A DNA stretch of 64,000 bases from Streptomyces spinosisporus (GCF_022698145.1 NZ_JALDAX010000009.1:62001-126000), one strand, 5' to 3'; positions 29,961 to 38,142 are shown, counted from the first letter of the stretch. Numbers and translations: made by a program. The notes: a model not told the origin generated them from the letters alone.

Positions 29961-30647
29961 TCAGCCGCGCAGTACGGCCGAGGACCAGACGTGGCCGTCG
30001 TCCGTCACCAGTTCGACGCGGTCGACGGAGCCGGCCGACCCGTAGGCGATCCAGGTGGCCCGGCCGGACTGCGGCATCCACCACTGGCCGGCGTCGCGGG
30101 TGGAGCCGTCCTCGAGCAGCAGGCGGCAGGTGTAGTGGGTGCCGGGCCGGCCGGCCGTGATCTGCATGACGAGGACGCGTTGGGTGCCGGCGCGGCTCGG
30201 CTCCACGGTGCCCACCGGTGCGCCCGAGCCGGTGACCAGCCGGGCCCCGTGGTCGCTCGCGGCCACCTGCACCGGGGCCGACTCGTGATGAAGCAGTGCC
30301 GTGCCGGCCGCGCCCAGACAGAGCCCGGCCGCGGCGGCCGCGGCGACCAGCAGCGGGGTGCGGTACGAACGGCGGGCGGGGGAGGGGCGGCGCAGCTCCA
30401 GGCGGTCGAGGACGCGGGTGTCGAAGCCGGGCGGTGCCGCGACCGCGGGGGCCGCGGGCAGGACGGCGTCGACCGCCGCCGACAGATCGTCGTAGGCGGC
30501 GCGGCAGGTCACACAGGCGGTGAGATGGCGCAGCAGCTCGCCCGGCTCGCCGGGGAGGGTGCCGAGGGCAAGGGCGGTCAGTTCGTCCTCGTCAGGATGA
30601 CGTTGCTCATCAGGGCGGCGTTGCCCGTCGGGGTGGCGTTCCGTCAC
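29961..30647 (-). CDS. zinc-finger anti-sigma factor (RskA/ZAS type)
   Basis: A 228-residue single-pass membrane anti-sigma factor. The cytoplasmic N-terminal domain has the ZAS motif H41-x3-C45-x2-C48 (HLTACVTC), one membrane helix lies at about 95-117, and the extracytoplasmic part resembles the RskA C-terminal domain (TRDAGQWWMPQSG). It would hold the ECF factor encoded just upstream inactive until an envelope signal triggers release. The start ATG lies 38 bp inside the sigma gene, and the overlap is built from 18-bp repeats encoding RHPDGQ/RRPDEQ/RHPDED at the N-terminus. Confidence 0.92.
   Translation of the reverse strand: MTERHPDGQRRPDEQRHPDEDELTALALGTLPGEPGELLRHLTACVTCRAAYDDLSAAVDAVLPAAPAVAAPPGFDTRVLDRLELRRPSPARRSYRTPLLVAAAAAAGLCLGAAGTALLHHESAPVQVAASDHGARLVTGSGAPVGTVEPSRAGTQRVLVMQITAGRPGTHYTCRLLLEDGSTRDAGQWWMPQSGRATWIAYGSAGSVDRVELVTDDGHVWSSAVLRG
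30595..30647. repeat. three 18-bp repeats at the sigma/anti-sigma overlap
   Basis: Units at 30595-30612, 30613-30630 and 30631-30647 (one base shorter) share the core GCGTTGC/GCGTTCC. In the anti-sigma frame they encode a six-residue repeat at the N-terminus. In the sigma frame the first complete copies encode part of the C-terminus and its stop. Confidence 0.65.
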
Positions 30648-31236
30648 GGCTCTCCTCCTTCAGCGTGTCGCGCAGCCTGCGCAGCCCGGTGCGGATGCGG
30701 GTCTTGGCGGTGCCGAGAGGAATGTTCTCGTGCCGGCCCACCTCGGCGGCGGTGCAGCCGCCCAGTACGGCCAGCGCGACCGCGCGGGCCTGCTCCTCGG
30801 GCAGGGCCTGCAGCCGTGCGAGGGCGCGCTCGCTCTCCAGGGTGAGCAGGGCCAGCCGCTCGGTGTCGTCGGTGTCGGCGGCCGACCGCAGGGTCACGTC
30901 CAGCAGCCGTTCCAGGGTCTCGGCCAGCACGGGAGTGGGACGCCGGGCCCGGACGGCGTCGATCGCGGCGTTGCGGGTGATGGTCAGCAGCCAGGTCAGG
31001 GCCGAGGCCCGCCGGGGGTCGTAGTTGCCCGCCGCGCGCCAGGCTCGTACGAACACCTCCTGGCTGACGTCCTCGGCTAGGGCGCGGTCGCGGGTCACCG
31101 AGAGGGCGAGGCCGAAGACCGCGTCCTGGAAGCGGCGGACGAAGGCGAGCGCCGCCTGCTCGTCGCCCAGCGCGAGGCCGGCGACGAGCGAGGCGTCGTC
31201 GAGCCGGTCGGTGCGCGGGAACAGTTCCACGCCCAT
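30610..31236 (-). CDS. ECF (extracytoplasmic function) sigma factor
   Basis: A 208-residue sigma-70 family group 4 factor. Region 2 is seen in FVRRFQDAVFGLAL and ALAEDVSQEVFVRAW, with the -10 recognition helix around LTWLLTITRNAAID. Region 4 with its helix-turn-helix is in CTAAEVGRHENIPLGTAKTR. The ATG at 31236 is chosen because upstream in-frame codons run into the divergent lipoprotein promoter. It precedes its anti-sigma factor with a 38-bp overlap and is divergent from the YxFxxD lipoprotein, a typical target of such sigma factors. Target promoters cannot be deduced here. Confidence 0.93.
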   Translation of the reverse strand: MGVELFPRTDRLDDASLVAGLALGDEQAALAFVRRFQDAVFGLALSVTRDRALAEDVSQEVFVRAWRAAGNYDPRRASALTWLLTITRNAAIDAVRARRPTPVLAETLERLLDVTLRSAADTDDTERLALLTLESERALARLQALPEEQARAVALAVLGGCTAAEVGRHENIPLGTAKTRIRTGLRRLRDTLKEESRDGTPPRRATPP

Positions 31237-31334
31237 AGGTACGTACGAAGCAGGCAAAAGGATTGAACGGAGCCAGGTGCAATCTCTCGCAGCTTTTCGC
31301 CCGTACAACCTCCGTCGAAACGGACGGAGAGATC

Positions 31335-31889
31335 ATGAGCATCAGCAGGTTGACCGTGGCCGGGTTCGCACTCGCGTCGGCGCTGGCGCTGGCCGGATGC
31401 GGCAGTGGTGGTGGCAGTGCCAGCGGCAGCTCAGGCGGTGGAAGCCAGGCCGACAGTCCGGCGCCGGCCGCCATGGACTCCTCGACGATCAAGGTCAGCA
31501 GCTCGCCGCTCGGCAACATCCTCACCGACGGCAGCGGACGCACGCTGTACCTGTTCACCGAGGACGGCAAGAACACCAACTCGATGAACTGCGACGCGGC
31601 GTGCATCAAGCTCTGGCCGCACATGGAGGGCACGCCGCACGCCGGCGAGGGGGCGCGGGCGAGCCTCATCGGCGCCACGAAGGGCGGAGGAAAGGCGCAG
31701 GTGACCTACGCCGGACACCCGCTGTACTACTACGCCAACGACCAGGCGTCCGGCGATGTGAAGGGACAGGGCATCGACAAGATCTGGTACGTCATGAACG
31801 ACAAGGGCACGGCGATCAAGACGGCCGCCCCGGCGGCCAGCAGTACGGACAGCGGCAACAGCAGCGGTGGCGGCGGCTACGGCTACTGA
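31335..31889 (+). CDS. secreted lipoprotein with YxFxxD repeats (COG4315 type)
   Basis: A 184-residue lipoprotein. The signal ends in a lipobox LALAGC with Cys22, so it should be anchored to the outer face of the membrane. A Ser/Gly linker leads to two repeats with the Yx(F/W/Y)xxD signature: YLFTED and YYYAND, around the conserved CDAACIKLWP segment. Family function is unknown; members often sit beside ECF sigma/anti-sigma genes, as here. It ends in Ser/Gly residues. The 98-bp gap to the divergent sigma gene should hold both promoters. Confidence 0.9.
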   Translation: MSISRLTVAGFALASALALAGCGSGGGSASGSSGGGSQADSPAPAAMDSSTIKVSSSPLGNILTDGSGRTLYLFTEDGKNTNSMNCDAACIKLWPHMEGTPHAGEGARASLIGATKGGGKAQVTYAGHPLYYYANDQASGDVKGQGIDKIWYVMNDKGTAIKTAAPAASSTDSGNSSGGGGYGY

Positions 31890-32029
31890 CCCGGCCGGGA
31901 ACTCGCCGTACGGCAGACCCCGGCCGGACCGGTCACTCGCCCCCGAGCCCCGCCCGAGCTCCCGCACGCACCGTCCCGGACCCGGCCGGGCGCCCGCACC
32001 GCCGTGGCCCTGCCCCGGTACGGCCCGGA

Positions 32030-33814
32030 TCACCCGTGCCAGGACCGCCACAGTGCCGCATACGCGCCGCCCTCCACCGCCACCAGTTCCTCGTGGCTGC
32101 CGAGTTCGACGATGCGGCCGTTCTCGACGACGGCGATGACGTCCGCGTCGTGGGCGGTGTGCAGCCGGTGGGCGATGGCGACCACGGTGCGACCGTCGAG
32201 GACGCGGGCGAGGGAGCGTTCGAGGTGGCGTGCCGCACGCGGGTCGAGCAGCGAGGTCGCCTCGTCCAGGACAAGCGTGTGCGGGTCCGCCAGGACCAGA
32301 CGGGCCAGCGCGATCTGCTGGGCCTGGGCCGGAGTGAGGGCGAGGCCGCCCGAACCGACCTCGGTGTCCAGACCGTCGTCCAGGGCCCGCGCCCAGCCGT
32401 CCGCGTCGACCGCGCCCAGCGCCGCCCAGAGCTCCGCGTCGGTCGCGGAGGTCCGGGCGAGCAGGAGGTTGTCGCGCAGGGAGCCCACGAAGACGTGGTG
32501 CTCCTGGTTGACGAGTGCCACATGGGAGCGGACGCGTTCGGCGGGCATCCGGGACAGTTCGGCACCGCCGAGGGTGACGTGGCCGTCCCGGGGCGCGTAG
32601 ATGCCGGCGAGCAGGCGGCCCAGCGTGGACTTGCCCGCGCCGGACGGCCCGACCAGTGCCAGCCGGGTGCCGGGCGCGACGTGCAGGGACACCGTGCGCA
32701 GCACGTCCACGCCCTCGCGGTAGCCGAAGTGCACCCGGTCCGCGTGCACGTCACGGCCGTCGGGGGCCACCGCACGGTCCCCGGTGTCCGGCTCGATGTC
32801 GCGCACGCCGACCAGCCGGGCCAGCGACACCTGGGCCACCTGCAGCTCGTCGTACCAGCGCAGGATGAGGTTGACCGGGTCGACGAGCATCTGCGCGATG
32901 AGCGCGCCCGTGGTCAGCTGGCCCACCCCGATCCAGCCCTGCAGGACGAACACACCGCCGATGATCAGCACCGAGCCGAGCACGGTCGCATGGGTGAGGT
33001 TGATGACCGGGAAGAGCACGGACCGCAGCCACAGGGTGTAGCGCTCCCAGGCCGTCCACTCCTTCACCCGGCGATCCGACAGGCCGATACGGCGCTCGCC
33101 CAGGCGGTGGGCCTCGACGGTGCGTCCGGCGTCGACGGTCTCGGCGAGGGCGGCGGCCACGGCGGCATATCCGGCGGCCTCCGAACGGTAGGCGGACGGC
33201 GCCCGTTTGAAGTACCACCGGCAGCCGACCACCAGCAGCGGCACCGCCACCAGGACGGCGGGCGCCAGCGGCGGCACCGTGACGACGAGTCCGCCGAGCA
33301 GCAGCAGCGCCCACACCACGCCGATCGTCAGCTGCGGCACGGCCTCGCGCATCGCGTTGGCGAGGCGGTCGATGTCCGTGGTGATGCGGGACAGCAGATC
33401 GCCGGTGCCGGCCCGTTCCAGAATGCCCGGCGGCAGCCCGACCGACCGTACGAGGAAGTCCTCGCGCAGGTCGGCCAGCATCCGCTCGCCGAGCATCGCC
33501 CCGCGCAGCCGAACCTGCTGCACGAACACGGCCTGGACGACCAGTGCGAGCGTGAACAGCGAGACGGTGAGCGGGAGATGAAGCTCGCGTGCGTGGTCCG
33601 AGACCCGCTCGACGAGGTCGCCGAGCAGCCACGGACCGGCCATCGAGGCGACGACGGACACCGTGTTGACGGCCATCAGGACCAGGAAGGCACGGCGATG
33701 CCGCCGGAACAGCTCGATCACATAGGCACGTACGGTCGCCGGCGCGCCGACGGGCAGGGTGTGCGCCGTCGTCGGGGCCGCCGGGTCGTACGCCGGTGGC
33801 GCCACGCCGATCAT
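32030..33814 (-). CDS. ABC exporter half-transporter B (intact Walker A, degenerate signature)
   Basis: A 594-residue type I ABC exporter with six membrane helices (about 30-320) and a nucleotide-binding domain. The Walker A VGPSGAGKSTLG near 391 is intact, the Walker B LVLDEATSLLD and the H-loop AHRLH near 548 are intact, but the LSGGQ signature is replaced by LTPAQAQ near 495. It is the second gene of the operon: its ATG overlaps the stop of the partner by 4 bp. As a heterodimer with that partner it could export drugs, lipids or peptides. The substrate is not evident. Confidence 0.92.
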   Translation of the reverse strand: MIGVAPPAYDPAAPTTAHTLPVGAPATVRAYVIELFRRHRRAFLVLMAVNTVSVVASMAGPWLLGDLVERVSDHARELHLPLTVSLFTLALVVQAVFVQQVRLRGAMLGERMLADLREDFLVRSVGLPPGILERAGTGDLLSRITTDIDRLANAMREAVPQLTIGVVWALLLLGGLVVTVPPLAPAVLVAVPLLVVGCRWYFKRAPSAYRSEAAGYAAVAAALAETVDAGRTVEAHRLGERRIGLSDRRVKEWTAWERYTLWLRSVLFPVINLTHATVLGSVLIIGGVFVLQGWIGVGQLTTGALIAQMLVDPVNLILRWYDELQVAQVSLARLVGVRDIEPDTGDRAVAPDGRDVHADRVHFGYREGVDVLRTVSLHVAPGTRLALVGPSGAGKSTLGRLLAGIYAPRDGHVTLGGAELSRMPAERVRSHVALVNQEHHVFVGSLRDNLLLARTSATDAELWAALGAVDADGWARALDDGLDTEVGSGGLALTPAQAQQIALARLVLADPHTLVLDEATSLLDPRAARHLERSLARVLDGRTVVAIAHRLHTAHDADVIAVVENGRIVELGSHEELVAVEGGAYAALWRSWHG

Positions 33815-35739
33815 GCCGACTCCTCGATCTCTTGAAGTTCGTCCCGGTGGAGTTCGTTGCGGTGAAGTGCGTCCCTGTGGGCTTCGTCGAGTACGCCGCT
33901 CAGAGCGGCCTCCTCGTCCGTCTCCCGGGTCACCACGGCCCGGTAACGGGGCTCGCTGTGCAGCAGTTCGCGGTGCACGCCGACTGCGGCGACCGTGCCC
34001 TCGTGCACCAGCACGACCCGGTCCGCGTGGTCCAGGAGGAGCGGTGAGGAGGTGAACACCACCGTCGTGCGCCCCTCCCGCAGATCGCGCATGCCCCGGG
34101 CGATCCGTGCCTCGGTGTGCGAGTCGACGGCCGAGGTCGGCTCGTCCAGGACGAGCACCTCGGGGTCGGTGATCAACGACCGGGCCAGGGCGAGCCGTTG
34201 GCGCTGACCGCCGGACAGCGACCGACCCCGCTCGGTGATCCGGGTGTCCATCGGGTCCTCGGCGTCCAACGACCCCTGCGCGAGCGCGTCCAGGACATCG
34301 GCGCACTGGGCGGCCGCCAGCGCGTCGCGCGCACTGACGCAACCCGAGGCGGGCACGTCGAGCAGCTCACGCAGCGAACCGGACAGCAGCACCGGGTCCT
34401 TGTCCTGGACGAGCACCGCCTCGCGGGCCGTGTCCAGCGGCAGTTCGTCGAGAGGCACCCCGCCCAGCAGCACGGAGGGACTCCGCTCGGCGGGGTGTCC
34501 GCCCAGCCGTTCGGCGAGTAGGCCCGCCGCGTCCGGGTCACCGCACACCACGGCGGTGAGCCGCCCGGCGGGGGCCAGCAGACCGGTGGCGGGGTCGTAC
34601 AGATCACCGCCGGGCACATGGGCCGACCTCATACCGTCCGCCTCGGCCGACCTCACACCGTCCGTGTAGGCGGTCGTCACACCATCCGCTCCGGCTGACC
34701 GCGCACCGTCAAACTCAGCGTCCCGCACCCCACCAGCGTCAGTGGCCCGCTCCAGCGACAGCACCCGTGCCGCCCGCCTCGCGGAGGGCCGTGAGAAGGA
34801 GTACGCCATGGCGATCTCCTCGAAGTGCCGCAGCGGATAGGTCAGGATCATCACCGAGCTGTAGACGGTGACCAGTTCGCCGACGGTGATACGGCCCTCG
34901 CGGGCCAGATATACGCCGTACCAGACGACCACGACCATCAGCAGGCCAGGCAGCAGCACCTGGATCGCCGAAATCAGGGCCCACATGCGGGCGCTGCGCA
35001 CGGCCGCGCGGCGGACCTCCTGGGAGGCGCTGCGGTAGCGGTCGAGGAACAGCTCCTCCCCGCCGATGCCGCGCAGCACCCGCAGACCGGCGACGGTGTC
35101 CGAGGCCAGTTCGGTGGCCCGCCCCGCCTTCTCGCGTTGGAAGTCGGCCCGCCGCGTCGCCCGCGGCAGCAGCGGCAGCACGGCCAGCGCCACCACGGGC
35201 ACCCCCGCCGCGACGACCACGCCGAGCGCCGGCTGGTAGACGACCAGGGCCACGCAGACGAGCACGACGGTCAGGGCGGCCGCGGTGAACCGGGAGACGG
35301 CCTCGACGAACCACCCGATCTTCTCCACGTCACCGGTGGAGACGGCGACGACCTCGCCTGCCGCGACGCGCCGGGTCAGCGCCGAGCCCAGCAGGGCGGC
35401 CTTGCGGGCGAGCAACTGCTGGACGCGGGCGGCGGCCGTGATCCAGTTGGTGACGGCGGCGCGGTGCAGATACGTGTCGCCGAGGGCGATGCCGACCGCG
35501 GCCACCGCCAACAGGCCGCCCGCGAGGGCGAGCCGCCCGCCCGAGTGGTCGACCGCCGCCTGCACGGCCGCGCCGACGCAGAACGGCAGCGCGGAGACGG
35601 AGGCGAAGTGCAGCAGGCCCCAGGCCAGCGCCTTGAACTGACCGCCCGGCTGATGACGGCCCAGCCACCACAGGAACCGGGGACCCGAGCGCGCGTCCGG
35701 GGTGCCCGGGTCGGCGTACGGAAGGTCTTGTATCTGCAT
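33811..35739 (-). CDS. ABC exporter half-transporter A (no Walker A lysine, intact signature)
   Basis: A 642-residue ABC exporter half with an N-terminal membrane domain and an unusual ATPase domain. The position of Walker A reads VCGDPDAAG (near 401) and lacks GK(S/T). The signature LSGGQRQRLALAR (near 508) and Walker B VLVLDEPTSAVD (near 528) are intact, but the H-loop His is replaced in VVFTSSP (near 561). Between the two domains lie five 8-residue repeats, and the C-terminus carries HR(D/N)xL repeats. The start MQIQDLPYAD lies divergent from the L,D-transpeptidase. It overlaps the partner gene by ATGA. Confidence 0.92.
   Translation of the reverse strand: MQIQDLPYADPGTPDARSGPRFLWWLGRHQPGGQFKALAWGLLHFASVSALPFCVGAAVQAAVDHSGGRLALAGGLLAVAAVGIALGDTYLHRAAVTNWITAAARVQQLLARKAALLGSALTRRVAAGEVVAVSTGDVEKIGWFVEAVSRFTAAALTVVLVCVALVVYQPALGVVVAAGVPVVALAVLPLLPRATRRADFQREKAGRATELASDTVAGLRVLRGIGGEELFLDRYRSASQEVRRAAVRSARMWALISAIQVLLPGLLMVVVVWYGVYLAREGRITVGELVTVYSSVMILTYPLRHFEEIAMAYSFSRPSARRAARVLSLERATDAGGVRDAEFDGARSAGADGVTTAYTDGVRSAEADGMRSAHVPGGDLYDPATGLLAPAGRLTAVVCGDPDAAGLLAERLGGHPAERSPSVLLGGVPLDELPLDTAREAVLVQDKDPVLLSGSLRELLDVPASGCVSARDALAAAQCADVLDALAQGSLDAEDPMDTRITERGRSLSGGQRQRLALARSLITDPEVLVLDEPTSAVDSHTEARIARGMRDLREGRTTVVFTSSPLLLDHADRVVLVHEGTVAAVGVHRELLHSEPRYRAVVTRETDEEAALSGVLDEAHRDALHRNELHRDELQEIEESA
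34622..34741. repeat. five tandem 24-bp coding repeats
   Basis: Five consecutive 24-bp units encode 8-residue repeats (TDAGGVRD, AEFDGARS, AGADGVTT, AYTDGVRS, AEADGMRS) in the linker between the membrane and nucleotide-binding domains of half-transporter A. The last codons change but DG and R(S) recur. Confidence 0.85.
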
Positions 35740-35873
35740 GACGGCGGACGTCCCAGAGGCTCGTGTCAGGGGTGGGGAGGACAGCCGCGCACGGCGGCAG
35801 CAAACCGTGAAAGGTTCGCCGCGCGGCGTGGTGGAAAGCAAGCGGTTTTCCGCGCGCGGTACAGAATGGGGCG

Positions 35874-36641
35874 ATGCGAAAGAACGGTGCATCTCGTACA
35901 GCGGTCGCTGCGGTGGCCCTTGGGACCCTGCTGGCGTTGCTGTCCGCCTGCGGCGGCACACATCAGAGCGACGGAGGCGACAAGGACGCGTCGGCCAAGG
36001 TGTCCGCCGCGCACGGGCCCGCCGTCGACCGCACCCGGATCCCCGGCATCGGCGACCGCCTGCACCGGCGCATCCCCGCCGACTCCGGCCAGGTCCTGGC
36101 GGTCTACGGCGACGGCAGGGAGTCCGCGCGGTCCACCGCCGTGCTCTACACCAAGCACGGCGGGATCTGGAGCCGGGAGCGCGGTTGGCCCGCGCACAAC
36201 GGCAGGAAGGGCTGGACCACCGACCACCACGAGGACGATCTCCGCAGCCCGGTCGGCGTCTTCACCCTCTCCGACGCGGGCGGCGTCCTCGCCGACCCGG
36301 GCTCCCGGCTGCCGTACACCCACGACGCGTCGTTCGCGGCCCCGCACTGGTGGGCGAAGTCGCACTGGCACGACTTCGACTACGTCATCGCCATCGACTA
36401 CAACCGCCTCAAGGGCACCCCTCCCGACGACCCGACCCGTCCTCAGGGCGACGAGAAGGGCGGCGGCATCTGGCTGCACCTGGACCACGGCAGCGGTACG
36501 TCGGCCTGCATCAGCCTCTCCAAGGCGGCCATGCAGTATCTGCTGCGGACGCTCGATCCGCACCTGCATCCGGTGGTGGTGATGGGGGACAGGGCGAACC
36601 TGAAGGCCCAGGCCGCCCCGACCGTTGAACCAAGCCGGTGA
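35874..36641 (+). CDS. L,D-transpeptidase-like (YkuD) lipoprotein
   Basis: A 255-residue exported protein. The signal ends in a lipobox LLSAC with Cys26. The catalytic domain resembles YkuD-type L,D-transpeptidases: a His-containing WLHLDHGSGTSACISLS stretch with the nucleophile Cys in TSACIS replaces the canonical SHGCHN block, so it belongs to a divergent subgroup (ErfK/YkuD-like). If active, it would make or trim 3-3 peptidoglycan cross-links, or attach proteins to the wall. Its stop codon lies inside the first copy of a 13-bp tandem repeat. It is divergent from the ABC exporter. Confidence 0.82.
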   Translation: MRKNGASRTAVAAVALGTLLALLSACGGTHQSDGGDKDASAKVSAAHGPAVDRTRIPGIGDRLHRRIPADSGQVLAVYGDGRESARSTAVLYTKHGGIWSRERGWPAHNGRKGWTTDHHEDDLRSPVGVFTLSDAGGVLADPGSRLPYTHDASFAAPHWWAKSHWHDFDYVIAIDYNRLKGTPPDDPTRPQGDEKGGGIWLHLDHGSGTSACISLSKAAMQYLLRTLDPHLHPVVVMGDRANLKAQAAPTVEPSR

Positions 36642-36692
36642 GCCAAGCCACTGAACCAAGCCAGAAAACCAAGCCAGAAAACCAAGCCAGGA
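36628..36692. repeat. five tandem 13-bp repeats (AACCAAGCC core)
   Basis: AACCAAGCC (one copy AGCCAAGCC) begins at 36628, 36641, 36654, 36667 and 36680, an exact 13-bp period. The first copy contains the stop codon of the L,D-transpeptidase gene, and the array ends just before the LacI remnant. The period is not a multiple of three, so copy-number changes in coding sequence would alter the C-terminus. Confidence 0.9.
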
Positions 36693-36693
36693 A

Positions 36694-36843
36694 TCAGGCG
36701 CCGCTCGGCGCGGGAGCGGTGGAGCGCCGCAGGCGCAGTTCGGGTTCGACCAGAATCTCCTCGTTGCTGACCGCCCGGCTCGAGATGAGCGACGTGACGA
36801 TACGCGCCACGTTCGAAGGACGGATCTCGACCTGGGGCCCGTC
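36694..36843 (-). pseudogene. C-terminal remnant of a LacI-family regulator
   Basis: About 50 codons read DGPQVEIRPSNVARIVTS followed by SNEEILVEPELRLRRSTAP, the typical C-terminal end of a LacI/GalR repressor sugar-binding domain, then a stop at 36694. The rest of the gene (HTH and most of the periplasmic-binding-like fold, about 290 residues) is missing: upstream sequence goes straight into low-complexity GGCACGGCAGGGC repeats and the end of the monooxygenase gene. It is therefore a deletion relic. Confidence 0.75.
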
Positions 36844-36885
36844 GAGGAGTAGGCCGTGTCCTTCGGAGCATACGCCGCGATCCGG

Positions 36886-36936
36886 CCCGGCAGGGCACGG
36901 CACGGCAGGGCACGGCAGGGCAGGCCCGGCCCGGCG
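36886..36936. repeat. low-complexity GGCACGGCAGG repeats
   Basis: Variants of CACGGCAGGG and GGCAGGGCA recur in about 50 bp between the LacI remnant and the stop of the monooxygenase gene. They may mark the deletion junction that removed most of the LacI gene. Confidence 0.6.
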
Positions 36937-36939
36937 CGG

Positions 36940-38085
36940 CTATGCGAAGAAGGCCGCCATCCGTTCGGCCGCGTCGGGTGCGAGACCCATCCGCTCGATG
37001 CGCGCCGAGCCCGCCGCGATCGCTGCCGTGCGCTCGAACATCTCGGTCTCGTAGACGGCGATCGCCGCGGCGGGGTCGTCGGCGTGCTCGGCGATCGCCC
37101 GGGCGAGCATCACACCGTCCAGCATCGCCTGGTTGGCGCCCTCGCCCACCGGGGGCATCAGATGGGCCGCGTCGCCGAGCAGGGTGACATCCGGGCGCGA
37201 GGACCAGCGGGTGCCCACGGGAAGAGCCTCTATGTTCCGTGCGACCAGCGACCCCGGGTCACAGGCATCGATCATGGCGGTCAGTTCCGGGTCCCAGCCG
37301 GCGAACATGTCATGGAGCAGGGTCACGATGCCCGCCCAGTCCTCGTCGTGGAACCGCTGCCGGCCGATCCAGTCGGCGTCGGTCCGTACGGTCACCGAGA
37401 CGCGGATCGTGCCGTCCCCGGACCGCTGCGCACCCAGGTTGATGTCGTTGCCCAGGGCCATCAGGCTGCCGGGTCCGACGAACTGCGATATCCGGGGCCT
37501 GCGTCGGTCGGCATCGGTGATCGTCAGCTGGAGGTAGGCGGAGAGATGGACCGGCCGCGCATCGGTCAGGAGCGGGCGGATGCGGGATCGCCCGCCGTCC
37601 GCGCCGATCAGGATGTCGCAGTGCGTCTGCGTGCCGTCGACGAAGGTCAGCCGGTGACCGCCGGTGGGAATCCGCTGGACGCCGGTCACATGGCGCCCCC
37701 AGCCGATGGCGGTGTCCGGCACCTTCGACAGCAGTAGCCTGCGCAGGCTTCCCCGGTCGATCTCCGGCCGAGTGCCCTCGCCCGGCTCGGGGGCATGGCG
37801 GCCGAGCACCTTGCCGGCCGGGTCGAGGATGCGCAGGTCCTCGCCCTCGGGCCGGGCGTCGGCCCGGAAGCCCTCGCTCAGACCGAGCTCGTCCAGGGCG
37901 CGCTGCCCCGACTCAGGGTGCAGGTCGAGGCTGCCTCCGTGGCCGCGGGCATCCAGTCCGGTGTCTCGTTCGTGCAGCATGGCCGCGATCCCGTACCGGT
38001 GGAGCAGTCCCGCCAGCACCAGGCCACCGATTCCGCCGCCGACGATCGCGATCCGCGGCTCACTCGTCCTGCTCATCGCACTCAT
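36940..38085 (-). CDS. FAD-dependent monooxygenase (TetX / PHBH-like)
   Basis: A class A flavin monooxygenase of 381 residues. The Rossmann GxGxxG is IVGGGIGGL (about 13-21), the DG motif is GADGGRSRIR, and the GD motif is LLGDAAHLMPPVGEGANQ. Such enzymes hydroxylate or inactivate aromatic or tetracycline-like compounds with NAD(P)H and O2. The start ATG at 38085 follows GGAGAT; an ATG three codons later is possible. It is divergent from a TetR regulator across a dense palindrome, suggesting that the TetR protein represses it and that its substrate, or a similar drug, is the inducer. Confidence 0.9.
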   Translation of the reverse strand: MSAMSRTSEPRIAIVGGGIGGLVLAGLLHRYGIAAMLHERDTGLDARGHGGSLDLHPESGQRALDELGLSEGFRADARPEGEDLRILDPAGKVLGRHAPEPGEGTRPEIDRGSLRRLLLSKVPDTAIGWGRHVTGVQRIPTGGHRLTFVDGTQTHCDILIGADGGRSRIRPLLTDARPVHLSAYLQLTITDADRRRPRISQFVGPGSLMALGNDINLGAQRSGDGTIRVSVTVRTDADWIGRQRFHDEDWAGIVTLLHDMFAGWDPELTAMIDACDPGSLVARNIEALPVGTRWSSRPDVTLLGDAAHLMPPVGEGANQAMLDGVMLARAIAEHADDPAAAIAVYETEMFERTAAIAAGSARIERMGLAPDAAERMAAFFA

Positions 38086-38106
38086 TCCGATCTCCAGTCG
38101 CCGAGT

Positions 38107-38142
38107 TTCCGTACAGCGTACGTTAGCGTACGACGTACGGAA
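38107..38142. promoter_or_regulatory. nested palindrome, putative TetR operator
   Basis: TTCCGTAC (38107) pairs with GTACGGAA (ending 38142), and inside it CGTACG (38117) pairs with CGTACG (38127); both share the centre at 38124.5. Two further direct copies of GGCGTACGG follow at 38150 and 38168, close to the TetR start. This is the best operator candidate for the divergent TetR and monooxygenase genes. Confidence 0.7.

Noticed and set aside
25179..30845. Very long open frame on the plus strand opposite the DUF3516 helicase and neighbouring genes
   Set aside because: It is antisense to several well-supported genes, has no ribosome binding site or recognisable domain, and such frames are common in high-GC DNA because stop codons are rare.
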